Assembly: GCA_944474755.1 (NCBI GenBank)
Contig: OX104115.1
Coordinates: forward strand, 38,389,080-38,453,079
From: Limnoperna fortunei
Taxonomy: Eukaryota; Mollusca; Bivalvia; Mytilida; Modiolidae
Length of the DNA: 64,000 nucleotides
Direction of reading: 5' to 3'
Part shown: piece after piece, positions 37,001 to 52,000 of the stretch
How positions within the stretch are numbered: position 1 is the first letter of the stretch
Layout: each line of letters opens with the position of its first letter
Program-made: the position numbers and the translations under genes
The notes under the pieces: generated by a model
Seen by the model: only the letters and a program-made list of their open reading frames with translations
Database searches by the model: none
Told to the model about the DNA's origin: nothing

Positions 37001-40000
37001 GAAAAATGTCGCAATGCGTCAAAATTTTTTTCTCAGAAACCGTAAGTGCTAGAGACTTGGGACCACCGCCATTGATCCTAAGTGACATATGTTACATTTA
37101 AAATTGTCAAAGTCAAAAGTCAAGGTCAAAGGTCACCAAAGGTCTTGTTAGCACTATATCTCACAAACCATAAAAGATAGAAGCAGACAATAAATGGGAA
37201 AAATACTCCACTTATCGAGACCTTCATTTGGTACATTTGACCGAAAGCTGTGCGATGGACCATTTTTGAGTTACTGCTCTTGACGCGTTTCGGTTAATCG
37301 GTTTTTTGGTTAAAACTTGAAAACGGTTAGAGATAATATAGTAAACATATAGGTTTAACATGATCAGTAGGAAAAGAGCTTCAATTTGAGCCGAAGGTCA
37401 AAGGTCAAAGCTCAAGGTCATACCCTAGCAACAAGGTGACCGTTATAAAAAGTCCTTAGCAACCATATATTTTTAGAATCAGAATGATGTACTTTACCGA
37501 AATATGTCATTTCATGACCGGATGTGGCCTTTTGTCCCTAGCAACCGAATAAAAGTCCTTAACAACCATACATGTTTTGGCTCGTGACCACTTTCTTTAC
37601 TCAAATAACTCATTTTTATGACAGGAAGTGACATTTTGTGCTATTGCAAGACACAAATCCCATAGCATCACCTATATTTTCTGACTTTAGAGGAATAGTG
37701 GGAAAGACCTTCTCATTTGGTCTCAGAACAAATGGCAGTTTAATTATTATTATTATTATTATTATTTTTCTTCTTCCGCGGAGGTTTGCCAAAAAGTGTC
37801 TGGACGTATCATTTCGATACTTGGTAACATCAATCGGTCATATCCGGGGATGACATGGCTCATGCTTTTAGACCAATCTATTTTTAGTAACAGAGTTATC
37901 TGCCCCAACACGAAAACCCTTGTTAGCAGATAAACTCAGAAACCGTAACCGATTCTTAAAATCTGAAGTGTAAAAAATGTCGCTGGTCCTATGGCGATGA
38001 TTTGTCATGCAAATTTTTTTTTTTGCAATCGACTTCCTGTTTACGCGTTTTTGACCTGAAAAATGTTGCAACGCGTCAAAATTTTTTTCTCAAAAACCGT
38101 AAGTCCTAGAGACTTGGGACCACCACCATTGATCCTAAGTGACATATGTTAGATTTAAAAATGTCAAGGTCAAAGGTCAAAAGTCAAGGTCAAAGGTCAC
38201 CATAGGTCTTGTTAGCACTATATCTCGCAAACCATAAAAGATAGAAGCAGACAATAAATGGGAAAAATACTCCTCTTATTGAGACCTTCATTTGGTACAT
38301 TTGACCGAAAGCTGTGCGATGGACCATTATTGAGTTACTGCCCTTGACGCGTTTCGGTTAATCGTTTTTTTGGTTAAAACTTGAAAACGGTTAGTGATAA
38401 TATAGTAAACATATAGGTCAAACATGATCAGTAGGAAAAGAGCTTCAATTTGAGCAAAAGATCAAAGGTCATAGGTCAAGGTCATACCCTAGCAACAAGG
38501 TGACCGTTATAAAAAGTCCTTAGCAACTATATATTTTTAGAATTAGAATGATGTTCTTTACTGAAATATGTCATTTCATGACCGGAAGTGGCCTTTTGTC
38601 CCTAGCAACTGAATGAAAGTCCTTAACAACCATATATTTTTTGGCTCGGGACCACTTTCTTTACTCAAATAATTCATTTTTATGACTGGAAGTGACATTT
38701 TGTGCTATAGCAAGACACAAAATCCCATAGCATCACCTAACTTTTCTTACTTAAGAGGAACAGTGGGAAAGACCTTCTCATTTGTTCTCAGAACAAATGG
38801 CATTTTATTATTATTATTTTTCTTCTTCCGCGGAGGTTTACCAAAAAGTGTCTGGACGTATCATTTCGATACTTGGTAACATCAATCGGTCATATCCGGA
38901 GATGACATGGCTCATGCTTTTAGACCGATCTATTTTTAGTAACAGAGTTATCTGCCCGAACACGAAAACCCTTGTTAGCAAATAAACTCAGAAACCGTAA
39001 CAGATTCTTAAAATCTGAAGTGTACAAAATGTCGCTGGACCTATAGGGATGATTTGTCATGCAAATTTTTTTTTTTCCAATCGACTTCCTGTTTACGCAT
39101 TTTTGACCTGAAAAATGTCGCAGCGCGTCAAATTTTTTTTCTCAAAAACCGTAAGTCCTAGAGACTTGGGACCACCACCACTGATCCTAAGTGACATATG
39201 TTACATTTAAAAATGTCAAGGTCAAAGGTCATCATAGGTCTTGTTAGCACTATATCTCACAAACCATAAAAGAAAGAGGCAGACAATAAATAGGAAAAAT
39301 ACTCCTCTTATTGAGACCTTCATTTGGTATCTTTGATTGGAAGCTGTGCGATGAACCATTTTCGAGTTACTGCCCTTGACGTGGTTCGGTTAATCGTTTT
39401 CTTGGTTAAAACTTGAAAATGGTTAGAGATAATATAGTAAACATATAGGTTTAACATGATCAGCAGGAAAAGAGCTTCAATTTGAGCCAAAGGTCAAAGG
39501 TCATAGGTCAAGGTCATACCCTAGCAACAAGGTGACCGTTATAAAAAGTCCTTAGCAACCATATATTTTTAGAATCATAATGATGTACTTTACTGATAAA
39601 TTTCATTTCATGACCGGAAGTGGCCTTTTGTCCCTAGCAACGGAATGAAAGTCCTTAACAACATCTATTTTTTGGCTCGGAACCACTTTCTTTACTCAAA
39701 TAACTCATTTTTATGACTGGAAGTGACATTTTGTGCTATAGCAAGATACAAAATCCCTTAGCATCACCTAAATTTTCTGACTTTAGAGGAACAGTGGGAA
39801 AGACCTTCTCATTTGTTCTCAGAACAAATGGCAGTTTAATTTATTATTATGTTTCTTCTTCCGCGGAGGTTTGACAAAAAGTGTCAAGACATATCATTTC
39901 GATGCTTGGTACCATTAATCGGTCATACTGGCAGATGACTCAGTTCACCCTGTGAAACCGATCTATTTTTAGTAACAGAGTTATCTGCCCAAACACCGTA

Positions 40001-43000
40001 AACCCTTGTTGGCACACAAACTCAGAAACCGTAACCGATTCTCAAAATCTGAAGCGTACAAAATGTCGGTGGACCTATGGCCATGATTTAACACGCACAT
40101 TGTTTTTGTTCCAATCGACTCCCTGTTTACGTGTTTTTGACCCGAAAAATGCCGCAACGCGTCAAAATTGTTTTCTCAAAAACCGTAAGTCCTAGAGACT
40201 TGGGACCACCACCATTGATCCTAAGTGACATATATTACATTTAAAAATGTTGTCAATGGTCAACAGTCAAGGTCAAAGGTCACCATATGTCTTGTTAGCA
40301 CTATATCTCATAAACCATTAAAGATAGAAGCAGACAATAAATGGGAAAAATACTCCTCTTATCGAGACCTTCATTTGGTACATGGCCCAAAGCTGTGCGA
40401 TGAACCGTTTTCTAGTTACAGCCCTTGACGCGTTTCGGTCCATCGGATTTTTGGTTAAAACTTTAAAACGGTTAGAGATAATATAGTAAACATATAGGTT
40501 TAACATGATCAGTAGGACAAAAGCTTCAATTTGAGCCAAAGGTCAAACGTCATAGGTCAAGGTCATACCATAGCAACAAGGTAACTGTTATAACAGGTCC
40601 TTAGCAACCATCTATTTTTAGAATCAGAATGATGTACTTTACTGAAATGTGTCATTTCATGACCGAAGTGGCCTTTTGTCCCTAGCAATGAAATAAAAGT
40701 CCTTAACAACCATATTTGTTTGGCTCGGGACCACTTTCTTTACTCAAATAACTAATTTTTATGACTGGAAGTGACATTTTGTGCTATAGCACGACACAAA
40801 ATCCCATAGTATCACCTAAATTTTCTGACTCTATAGGAACAGTGGGAAAGACCTTCTCATTTATTCTCAGAACAAATAGCGTTTTAATTATTTTTCCTTT
40901 TATTTCTTTTAAAACATCCCTGGACGTCATCTTTTTTTAAAATGGAAATATTTAAAAACCCCAACATAGTTTGAAATTTCTAAATGACTTGCACCCTGCC
41001 ATTAATTTACATCAGAAATTAGCAATCAACAAAACCGTCTCTGGACATCGAAGCGGAATATTCCCATATTGTCTAGCACACACATTTTGCAAGGTTATAA
41101 ACAAACCGGAATTACAAAAAGAACGACGTGAAGTATTGAAGGAGATGGAACCCATACAAAAAATCGATACAGATCCCAATCGCGGAAGGTCGTGCTTCTG
41201 AAAATGTCCAACCGACAGACAAAAGCATAATTCTTTTTGAGGTTATTCATAATCAGTGCAACCCAGAAATATTTAATGTCGCTAAGCACCACACTCCAAA
41301 AGTTGCACAGAGTTATAAGCTTAAAAACTTGATACCCGAGAGAACATTACTCCAGAGTAAAAGACAACCTCAAAACTGAAAACGTTTATTTACCAAAGCC
41401 AAATTAATTCTAATTTATTACAGAGATTTATTGTACAAAGATGCAGTGACAAAATATGTGGATCTTCCGGGAAATGAAATAACTGTAGACGATAGAAGAA
41501 AAATGTATATCAACGCAGATATGAACTGCAAAAATGAAACTTTAATTTATTGTATTAAGTGTACTAATTGTAACAAGTCATACACTGGAGTAATGTGCTA
41601 AAACAACGGACGACAGTCCACTATCAACAAATCGAGAACCACCATCCCCTTCAATATTGTAAGTATCACATAGCCAACATGAAGACTTTTTAAAATAGTT
41701 TCATTTTATGAAATTAAGGTGCAAAGTGATGTTTTACGAGAAATAAAGAAAAAACTTTATAAATAAATTGAAAGCAATCCTTAATTTTAACATATTTTGT
41801 ATATATGTATTCACTACCCTTATACCTATTGTAACGTCACATAAATGTCACAGTTAATAACATTATAAACATTATTAATGCACATCTATTAAAAGTTAAC
41901 CTATTGATTACGTGATGAATACGATGTTCTGCGACATATATCGTTTTGAAAAAAAGAGCAAGCATATATCATGCAACTGCTCTCAGTATTACAGAGTACA
42001 TTATTAATTCAAACACATTCGCTAAAACACAAATTTAATGTGACTGTGCTCCATCTTTCCCGAATTGATTTTTTTATTACTAGTTTTCATTCTGAAAACT
42101 GCTCGTAAGGCAATTATTCAATCAATCAATCAAAATAAATCAAAACCTTTTATTTTTTCACCGCTTTTAAGGCAGAAGAATGTAACTACACTGATGAGCA
42201 ACCGAAAGGCCATTCTCCAATAAACAAAGGGAAATGCTCCAACCAATGTTGACAATGATTATTGAACAACATATTATGAAGAGACATCTTGAGTGAGTGA
42301 TGAATTCAACCAATCAGATCACGCTTTGATGTAATACCTTCGTTATCTTATTAAATGTGCTGATATAAAATATATAATACAAACAATTGATCCTCATCTC
42401 GATTGGCTGATTTATTAATTTTTTATGTGGCTAATTATCATATCATATTTTATGTATGCAATTGCGAAAAGTGACGAATATTAAAAAAAATGTTGTACCT
42501 TATTTTAACATGTTACCCCACTTACCAATTAAACTGGCTACAGACGACAAAATGCGTAGTTGATAGCAGTGATTAGCAGGGTAAACGGACATAAAATGCA
42601 TTTTTTGGTACCAGTGGATACTATTAGTTATTTACGTTCATATCCGTACACATGGAGATTTTAACACATGTGCCCGAAGTAAGACCTGAGGATATGAACG
42701 TGTACAACGAATATATCCCCGGTTTAAGTCTGAAACGGATTTTTAGGTAAGTTGACAACGCAACGGCGGACGTTAAAATAACGTTTTCTTTATTATCAAG
42801 AAAAGTTTGATTGAAATTTGATAAAAATGACGCTTTTTGACAAAGTGTATTGTACTTTTTTTGGTAGAACTCTACAGTTCTAAACAAAACCAGTTTCTTG
42901 TTGGATTCAACCAGATGTTGAAGAATTTAATTGTGGTGCCGAATGTCTCGCGGAGATGGCATATTAGTGTGACGTGGTTGTATGTCGAATATTTTGTGGA

Positions 43001-46000
43001 ATTTTGTAAATTGCTTTTTATTTAGTTTACCCAATTATAATTGATACAGATATGTATGCGTAATATTTCGTAAATTAGATCTTGGAAAACTTATTTAGGT
43101 AAATGGTTTATGTATTTGTTTTAACTATAGTAAGCCCATACAGTTACTAACATATTTTTGTCCAATATTATCGAAAGTATAAGGAACGGTTAAGGACATA
43201 TAAATATCATTTTAAGTCACTGTCACATCTACGTCACTGGTTGCAGTTGCGGAGTCTGTTCTGAACCTAGTCCATCTAAACTCTCACACGATCTAAGATA
43301 TAGAGATCATGGAGATGATTTCAGTGCTTCCTCCATTTCGCGGAGAACTTCCACTTTTGCGCCCATGTGGATTCAGTTTCACACAGATTTTCTCTTCGGA
43401 GGTCGAATATGAGTCTATAAGTCTGTCAAATACTGTGAAAGTACTTAAATTCGTGGGTATCAATTTTCGTGGTTCGTAGAAATTTTACATGTTCGTGGGT
43501 TCTTAAATTCGTGGACACGGTTTCCGAAAATGCAAAAAGTGAGGTAGCGAGCAAAATAAATGATTACAGCAGAATCATTTTCACGGTTGATAATAAACAT
43601 CAACATATAAAGAAGACAAAACAGTTTCTAACATGATGTTGTTAACGCGCGTGGTAACTAATGTAAATTAACAACACGCAAATCAATAGCTAATTATAAA
43701 CACGGTAATGTATTATTTGATTAACTCCAATAAAAACTACTTTGAGTCTATTTAATTCTCTAATTGTTATCTTTAGAAACATTCCTAGCCGAAGGGCACT
43801 TGTCACTTTATGTGTTGAGTAGCAATAAATAACTGTTACAGAGGTGTAATTTAATGTCATTTGTGCGACCATCGGTATTATCACAACATCCAGTTGATAT
43901 AGCGTGTCATTGATATGCACTAATAAAGATAAAGTGTAGCTTTTCTGTTAAATATTTTAATTTGTGTTCAAAGGAGCAACCAAACTCATAATTCTGATAA
44001 AAATTTGTTACTTTTTAACATTGAAAATGAACACCTCATATATCCCCACCTTGACCGGAAGTCGATGTTTCTTCGTACACTTTACAATTAAATAATACCT
44101 ACATTTAGTAAAAACACAATTCGAACATGAAACCTGTAACATAATCCTTAAGATGGATTTTGAGCTGAACATAAGTAATCGATCGAACCACAAAATCATT
44201 TATTACATTTACAATAAATGTCCGATCTCGGACATTTCCAGATCGCTGTTCCCTAGTTCCCACCTGTTAATGAAGTTTTATTCTTCGTTGGATTTTTAAT
44301 TTCGTTGTCCGAGGCCTCCACGAAAACCACGAAAATTGATGCCCAACGAATAAAATGTATTTCACAGTATGAGCGGACTAGCCTAAATGTATTACTATTC
44401 CGGATCTGTATTTAGTTTAATTTTCTGAGATAAACATCTTGTCAGGGTGGTTTGTAATTGCCTTTTTGTATCATAGACCCTTTTCTTGAACTCTATACGA
44501 CAGAAAACGAACACTTATTAGACTTTTTCCGTTCATTGTTTTGCCAATTACGTGCTAACGACTGATGTCATCTTTAGTTTTGACAACTTTCAGTTGTTTT
44601 TTACTGATGTTAGTGATAATTCATCTATTATACCCTTACATTGTGAAATCTCAGACTGGTGCGACTGGAGTACTGATCTTTGTTTGATGCGATTTTTCGA
44701 GTTGTGATACATTTTAATCTAGATTATTGTAAATGGTGTTTATCCTTTATTTGGTCTAGTTATGTTAACCCTTGCATTTTATTCTCATTCTGGTCAGATA
44801 ATTATTTTTCTTGTTCTATTTTTTGGATTGGTTTAATTTGCTGCTCCTTGAGCTTCAAGAGTGTTTGTCATTGTTTGGTTTAGGAAACCACTAAGGTTTA
44901 CTGTAATAACGGGGATTTTTTTTTATCAAGTACGTCGGTGCTTGTAAGAGCGTCAAATGATTTTGTCAGTTGAGGAGGTGCCTGTTGTTGGAGCTATTTT
45001 TCTTTGTTCAGCACATACCTAAGATCAACCATAGAATTTCGTCGTTTAATCTGGCGTTCTTTCTGTTTATTAGTAGCTTGTCAGTCGTCCTTGCTATCAG
45101 GAGTAGTCCTTTTGTTTACATTTCAGTTTATCAGAAACAAAACTAGGCGTTTATGAATTTGTATGCGTAGCGCCTAGATCGTGCGGGTTTGCATCATTTA
45201 TGGTGGTGGTAAATTTTGGTCAAACGTAAACACTTTACTAAGACCAGTATTAATGAGAAATGTCTCTTTAAATTTGAATTTCACTAGATTGGTAAATCGA
45301 CAAGAGCTATTCTAATGTCTTTCTTACTGTATTGTAGACTAATAACACTGTTATTTTAGCACTTTCCAAAAATGTCTATATTATTACAATTGCGTCTTCT
45401 CCTGGCGAATGCGCATATCCATTTCCATTGTTTTTGTTTGAATGGTGTTAGACAAAAGACTTTTTTGTCATTACGTTCTGACACATCTTATTTTACCTAT
45501 AAATGCAATTTTATAAATTAATTTTATAAATAATTTTATGGCACAATTTACAGTTAAAGATAACTTTAGAACAAAATCCCTTTGAATAATTTTAGAACAA
45601 AGCCTCTGTAAATCTGATAATGATGTAATTAGCATTTTCATTGCGCAGACTCCAACCTTTGACCTTATAAGTTTTTCAATAATTAATGCAGGAGTTTGAC
45701 GCGAAGAATTTTCAAGTCTCTATAAAAGTTTTTCAAAATGTTTTATAGGAACAACATTAACATTTTTGTTTTGATTTTAATAGATATTGAAACGTACACG
45801 AAGGCCTTTGTACTTTTGTGATTTTTTTTTATTAACGTTAACTTTGCTATCGTACGACGTTGACAATGTAATCAATCACAGAAATTTGTGGGTTATAAGC
45901 AAAGTGGATTTTAAAATCAGTACACTAGGATTTAGAATTTATTTTCGATATCAGGTAAAGACTGAACATTTTATGAGAAGTAATCCATGATAAAACTTAA

Positions 46001-49000
46001 ATATGTAACACATGATCATCGATCAATAATAGAAATTAAATTTTCTCACCTTTGACCCGCATCTTTACACAATGCTCTCATGAATATGCATAATTAGGAA
46101 AAAAATAACAACATGTCACTTGTTATCTCCATGTAGAGTTCACATGTAAACAGACGTCGTGAATGCATCAACAGGAATCATTTGCACAATTTTAATCTTG
46201 GTAATGATCCTATTGGGAATTTTTAAAGTATAGGCGGAGGTAGAATTAATTATATAGAACACTGTAGAAGATAGGAAACTCAAATATTGAACACAAACCA
46301 TGATTGTGTTGTCTTCCACGCGGGTGGAAAAGATTTACTTCAATGTAGTTATGAATATTAAGTTTAAACTGTTATTTGTTTAGTAATATTTTAACAAATT
46401 ATGAAATGTCTTATTAAAACAACCATCAAACAGAGCACAACACTTTCAAAGGTGTTCAGGAATTTCATTAACTTTGTACAAAATACTCATTAGTGCAATA
46501 AAATTATCTGTACGTAAATTACGCTAACTGTTTGCACCGTACATGAATGATGTAAATATTAAAGCTAAAACTGATACCTGCTAAACTGTCAATAATTAGG
46601 TTGTCATAACAATAATAATTTTATTATCCTATTATAACGATAGCGAGATGTGTTTTTCATGTTTTTAACTGCCAATAGTGAATGATAGACGCGTAAAACA
46701 TCTTGTAACTGCGTTACACAGATTTTGCCGCCACTTTAACACTCGTAGAACATTATTTTGATATTACACTAAAACATCCAATGTACGACAAGAAATGCTA
46801 TTGTAAGATGCACCAAATTTATTATATATTGTAAGAACTACTATAATTATTGGTACATTACTTTTTTTTTTGGACTGGATGATAAAGTCGGAAGAAGTCT
46901 AATCTTACATTTAATACCGTAACGGTTATGAAACGCTATTATTACCAACAATTTATAACAAAAGCACAATGAATCATAAGCACCTGTGACAAGTCTACAC
47001 AGGTATGGCTATATATTATATTTATATCTTTTCTAAGGAAATATCAGTAGAACAAAATATTTATATTGAAATTGTTGTTTAGTTCCAATAGAAATTAATT
47101 CAGGTCAGTAACAATTATGTATACTTATGTCCATTTGGAATATTTCTGAACAGAATACAGAGGTAGAACAAATGGTGACAACAGCCGATGGCGGAAAACA
47201 ACTCCCAGCACTGATGTTATGTTCCATAATAGTTAGATTTCTCTTGGATAATATACCAGAAATCGGTGATTCCTTACACGTTCTAACTATTCCCGACAGG
47301 TGGAACAATTTGGGAAAAGAATTCATTATGAAAGTTGCAAAACGGGTAAATGATTGTTTAAATAATAGTGCTAAGCAGATTAGATGTTCTGTTACATAAA
47401 TTGTCATTAATGTAACAATTTGCGGTTCGTGTTTCAAATTTTGTGCAATTAAAAATTTTAAGACTTCTTTTCTACCCACATTTACAATTCTAGTTCAAGA
47501 AAATATTTTTAAGTTAATGTTTATGTATTTTTATAGTGTAATCTACTTTTGACTCATTCAAACTCATTGTTAAAAGGCTCGTATTAAAATACGCAAACTG
47601 ACATGTTTAGAGATAAATATTATAAAAGCATTTAATTGCACCGAACATCAACTCGAGAATCCCAGGTTTCAAGAAGAATTCTGATTCTCTCCATTCCGAC
47701 TTGTTTTTATACTCGTATGAGGCCGAGTTCCGCGGTTTATTTAAGAAAAAAGAACAGACATCGTCTCAGATATTAATTTGAATTTTGCTGTCGATATTCA
47801 TATTTTCTAGAAAGGGTTCTGCAATAAACTACTAAAATAGGCTTTGTTGTACCTAGCTTTATGTCATCCTCAAAACGTTCTATGACTGCCCCAAAAATTG
47901 TCATAAAAATCCATTTCCCATTTGCCATCAATACTTTTTTTCTAAGGAAGTCTTTCCTTTTACTTAACAGGACTTTTATTTAAACATTGAGTATGTATTA
48001 ATTTAGGCAGGAACTGCAAAATTGTCCAGTGTCACCCGAGTTTAACCTAAGATAATTTGTATTGGGTTCAGGTTAGAATATTTAGATGTTTGATATTGCT
48101 CCTTTTTTATTTTTGTCTCATCTTTCTGTGTTTTAATTCGGATTCTGGTTTTCAAGTTCTTTTTACCGACCAGTTTTTTAAATTATGTTTTATTATATGA
48201 TTAACTTTATATAATATCAATATTATATCGTTTTTATTGATAGCAGTAAATCTCATTATATCGTTTCGCTAATTAAAAATATAATGTCGAAATGATACGT
48301 TTAGGTTAAATTGATGCTCTTTTCTGTGTCATAATTTGAAGCAATCGTGCCCTTTTTGTAGCAAAGTTTAATTTAATTGTAACACATAGTTCAAAACTTA
48401 TCACAAACAAAATTGACAATATACGAGGTGAGAGTGGAATATAAGGAATGTTTGATGTTTTAAAGAGAAAATGTTTATTAAATGGCCGAACTGTTAATGC
48501 CATTATAGGTCTCTTATAATTGTTGCCGTATTTACATTGGTAAGAAACTTATTAGCGTTAAATTGTCGTATGAAATGTTGAGCATATACGTTTTTCTGAT
48601 TATGGCGTACTTGATTTTGTTAGGCTGGTATTGATGAAAAACAACTGCTGATCGTTGCAGAATCAGAGGCTGTTTTCGCCAATGTAAAATATGAGTTAGT
48701 GCGAGGAGATCTTGGCACATGGGAATCCTTTAAACCTGGAAGCAGTTTTATCGTACTGAACTGTGGAGGTTTTGTACATCTTAATTAATCCAGTTTTACC
48801 TTAATGTAAAATATAATCTGCCTAAAATATGCATAAGACATTTTGAATGTGATTCTCTTTCATCGTCTTGTAGTTGTGAGTAGATACACGTAAAAAACAT
48901 AAAACTGAAATTATCCCTGAGGTATAACCAGATCAGTGTCGCTTTTGAAGTACGAGTTTTAAGTTCAGGTGAATCTTCTAAATTAATTTCTGACCTTTAA

Positions 49001-52000
49001 AGTGGGCGACCTGTTTTCCTATATTTGAATAAAAGATAAATTTTCTTTGGAAATATATTTTATTTAATGTCATAATTGTAACCAGTCTTAGCGGTCCAAC
49101 TTAAATATACGGAATACAATTAAAAGATTTCTTGGTGTTTGATTGTATAATAAGATTATACTAATGAACTTTATAATCCAAATTTGAAAAAGTTATTCCA
49201 AATCCGGTTTAGCCAATTTGCACACTTGAAATTAAAAACCACAATATCGCAATGAAAACACATTACTTTTTTGTGTAATTAAACATACTGTAAGAGCGTA
49301 ACAGAACTTTTTAATCCAACTTAAAAAAAGTTATACCAATTAAATCCGATTGAGCCCATTTGCACATTAGAAATGGAGCCTTACGTATTTTACATAGCTT
49401 CTTTATACTAAGGCAACAACTTAATAAGTCATTTTATCAATAACAGAAGCAACAGTACTTGATGTCTGCATTGATGAGTACTAGAACAGCAATATTGTTG
49501 CAAATAAATATACAAATTGAGGTTTAAAATTAACTGTGCAACAAAAATGTGTGTTTCTTGTCATAGAAAAAAGAAGGCATATGTGTCTAAAGTAGTCACG
49601 CATTCACTATATAATTTTTGGAAGTGTAATAAAGCAACCAGGTGACTTTGATCGCATTTTGAATTCAGATACAACAAAAGAAGGTAAGAACACAATACCA
49701 TAACATTAATCATTGCCAAAAAATTATTCGGCAAAATTCTACCAAACCCAGAGTAAACTCAGGTGCATATAAGGTAGGCAACTCATGCTCCACATGTGCA
49801 ACTGGTTTACTTTAATTGTCAAGGTCTATAAAATTTCTCGGATAAGTTGTGCAACTGACACTTTGTAGCAATGAAGGAATTGATTATGACTCAATTATTT
49901 CTTAGCGTCATTAATCCTTAGCTTAAGCAGTTTTCTTTTTAGTACTTAAGTTATATTTAGAAAAGGTCCACATTCATTGCTGTTTCACATAAATATGAAG
50001 CACAACCTATTTTGTTGGTTTTATGCACAATGGGAGATGGCATGCCATCACGAACCTTATATCTGGTTTATTTCTGATTTAAAAAAATTGGCATATATTA
50101 CTTGAACATAATTATCCTTCGGGATTGGGGAGGTGTCTATCTTTAAATTTTCTATATGACTCCGATCTTCAACCGATTATGACATGACGTTCATGCACTA
50201 TGCATTTTCATTATAAATTTAATTTGTTGCCATTGATATTTATTTTACATACTGTTTTAATTCGTTCAGTTAAATCAAGATATACGTGCAAACTGACAAA
50301 ACGTAACAAGTCAGATCATATTGCGCACTTACAGCTACTTATAAAATCTGCTAACTGATCTTTTACTGAAATGTTTATGGTTGATGCAGTATGATGGCAG
50401 TTTTCAAACCACAGGTAAAAATCTCGTTTGTTGTAATATGCCTTACAACCATTTCTTATTAAACAATATGTCTAATCATTTATTATATGATTAGGAAACG
50501 CGATCAAAATGTTTTGTAAACTTTTTCTAATTAAAACTCCCTTTGAACGTGTATCAAATTTACAGACTGTTAGTACAATTTCAACATGTTGTGATCAATT
50601 TCCAATCTCTTTAGTACATACTTTTTGAAATTCGTAAAGAAATATAATCGAAACGAGTGTTTCGTGTTTATTTCACTTTGTCGAATATTGCAGGTTTACA
50701 AAATATAAAATTATAAATGAAACTCGTGCAGAAGATAGACATTCAGCTACGCCAAGATACTGTGAAATACATAACGTGAACGTAATCACAAAAATTCTCC
50801 TCTACATTAATAGCAAACGTAATTATCGCCTAAAAATTAGATTCTTGTAATAATGTTAGAATTGCAGTACCTGAGATTGAAAACGCAAAACTTTGGCAAT
50901 CCGTGAGCGATCCGTCAGCGTTCCAAAATCCGTCAACAATCAGTTATCAATCAGTCAGATCAGTCAAATCGTTCAATTGACGGATTTGGAAGGATTTGAC
51001 TGATCTGACGGATTGAATTTGACTGATTGTTCCAATCCGTCCATTCAACTTCCGGTTAGGGAAAGTAATTTTTCGAAATGTGAAAATTCGTTTCACTCGC
51101 AAATATTAGTCAACTGTTATTTTCTAATTTATGACTCGTTTTACCTAACGACTAAAACTGGTCTAAAGTTATAAAAAGTATAAATGTAAATTCCCCCAAT
51201 CTATAACTAATGCATCTGTGACGAAATGTAAACATCACATAGTGCCATTTTATTAACAAAATTATTAAAATAGTAAATTTAAAAAAAAACACACAATGAC
51301 TTGAAAAAAAAAATTGACCTCGCGTGCCAAGACGTACGTATCGAATTCGTCTTTGAATTTTTTTAAAGCAGAAAAAGTCTACTCTGTAGTTATAAATGAT
51401 AAATGGAAACATCACCAATCTATAACTAATGCATCTGTGACGGAATATATATAGTGTCATTTTATTAAACAAAATAATTAAAAAGAAATGAAACAAAAAC
51501 ACACACAATGAATTACAAAAAATATTTGACCTCGCCTGCCAAGGTGTACATCCCGTATTTGACTTCAAAATTTTTTAAGCGGAAAAAAAGAGAAAGACGA
51601 AAAATGTGAAGGCGGAATAGTAACATTTTTTCCACTTCACGCTTTCGCGTTAGCATTATTTGTGTGTATGCTTGAAGTTTATTTAACACTATTTTCTAAA
51701 ATTATATTAGTTTATATAATATGCCGTCGAATGTTTATATTGAAGAGCTGGAGTACCTAACAAAACAGCAGACAACTCAAATCAATAATAGATAAATAAT
51801 AGATGAATGCGACCTTAACCACCGAGGTCGAGGTGTTTTATTATAAACGCTTAAAAGATCGTTTATATCCGGTGCATCATACTGAGTTCGATTCACGACA
51901 AATACGAAATCATCTATTTATATATTTTATTCACTATCTCATTGTGTCACATGAATTTACACAGAATCTCAAATAAAGAATAAACTACTAAACACGTTGT

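Noticed and set aside
51152..51568. 138-codon reverse ORF with an internal repeat
   Set aside because: It covers an internally duplicated non-coding element; the repeat of the protein mirrors the DNA duplication, and the copy at 10.6-11.2 kb has no such frame.
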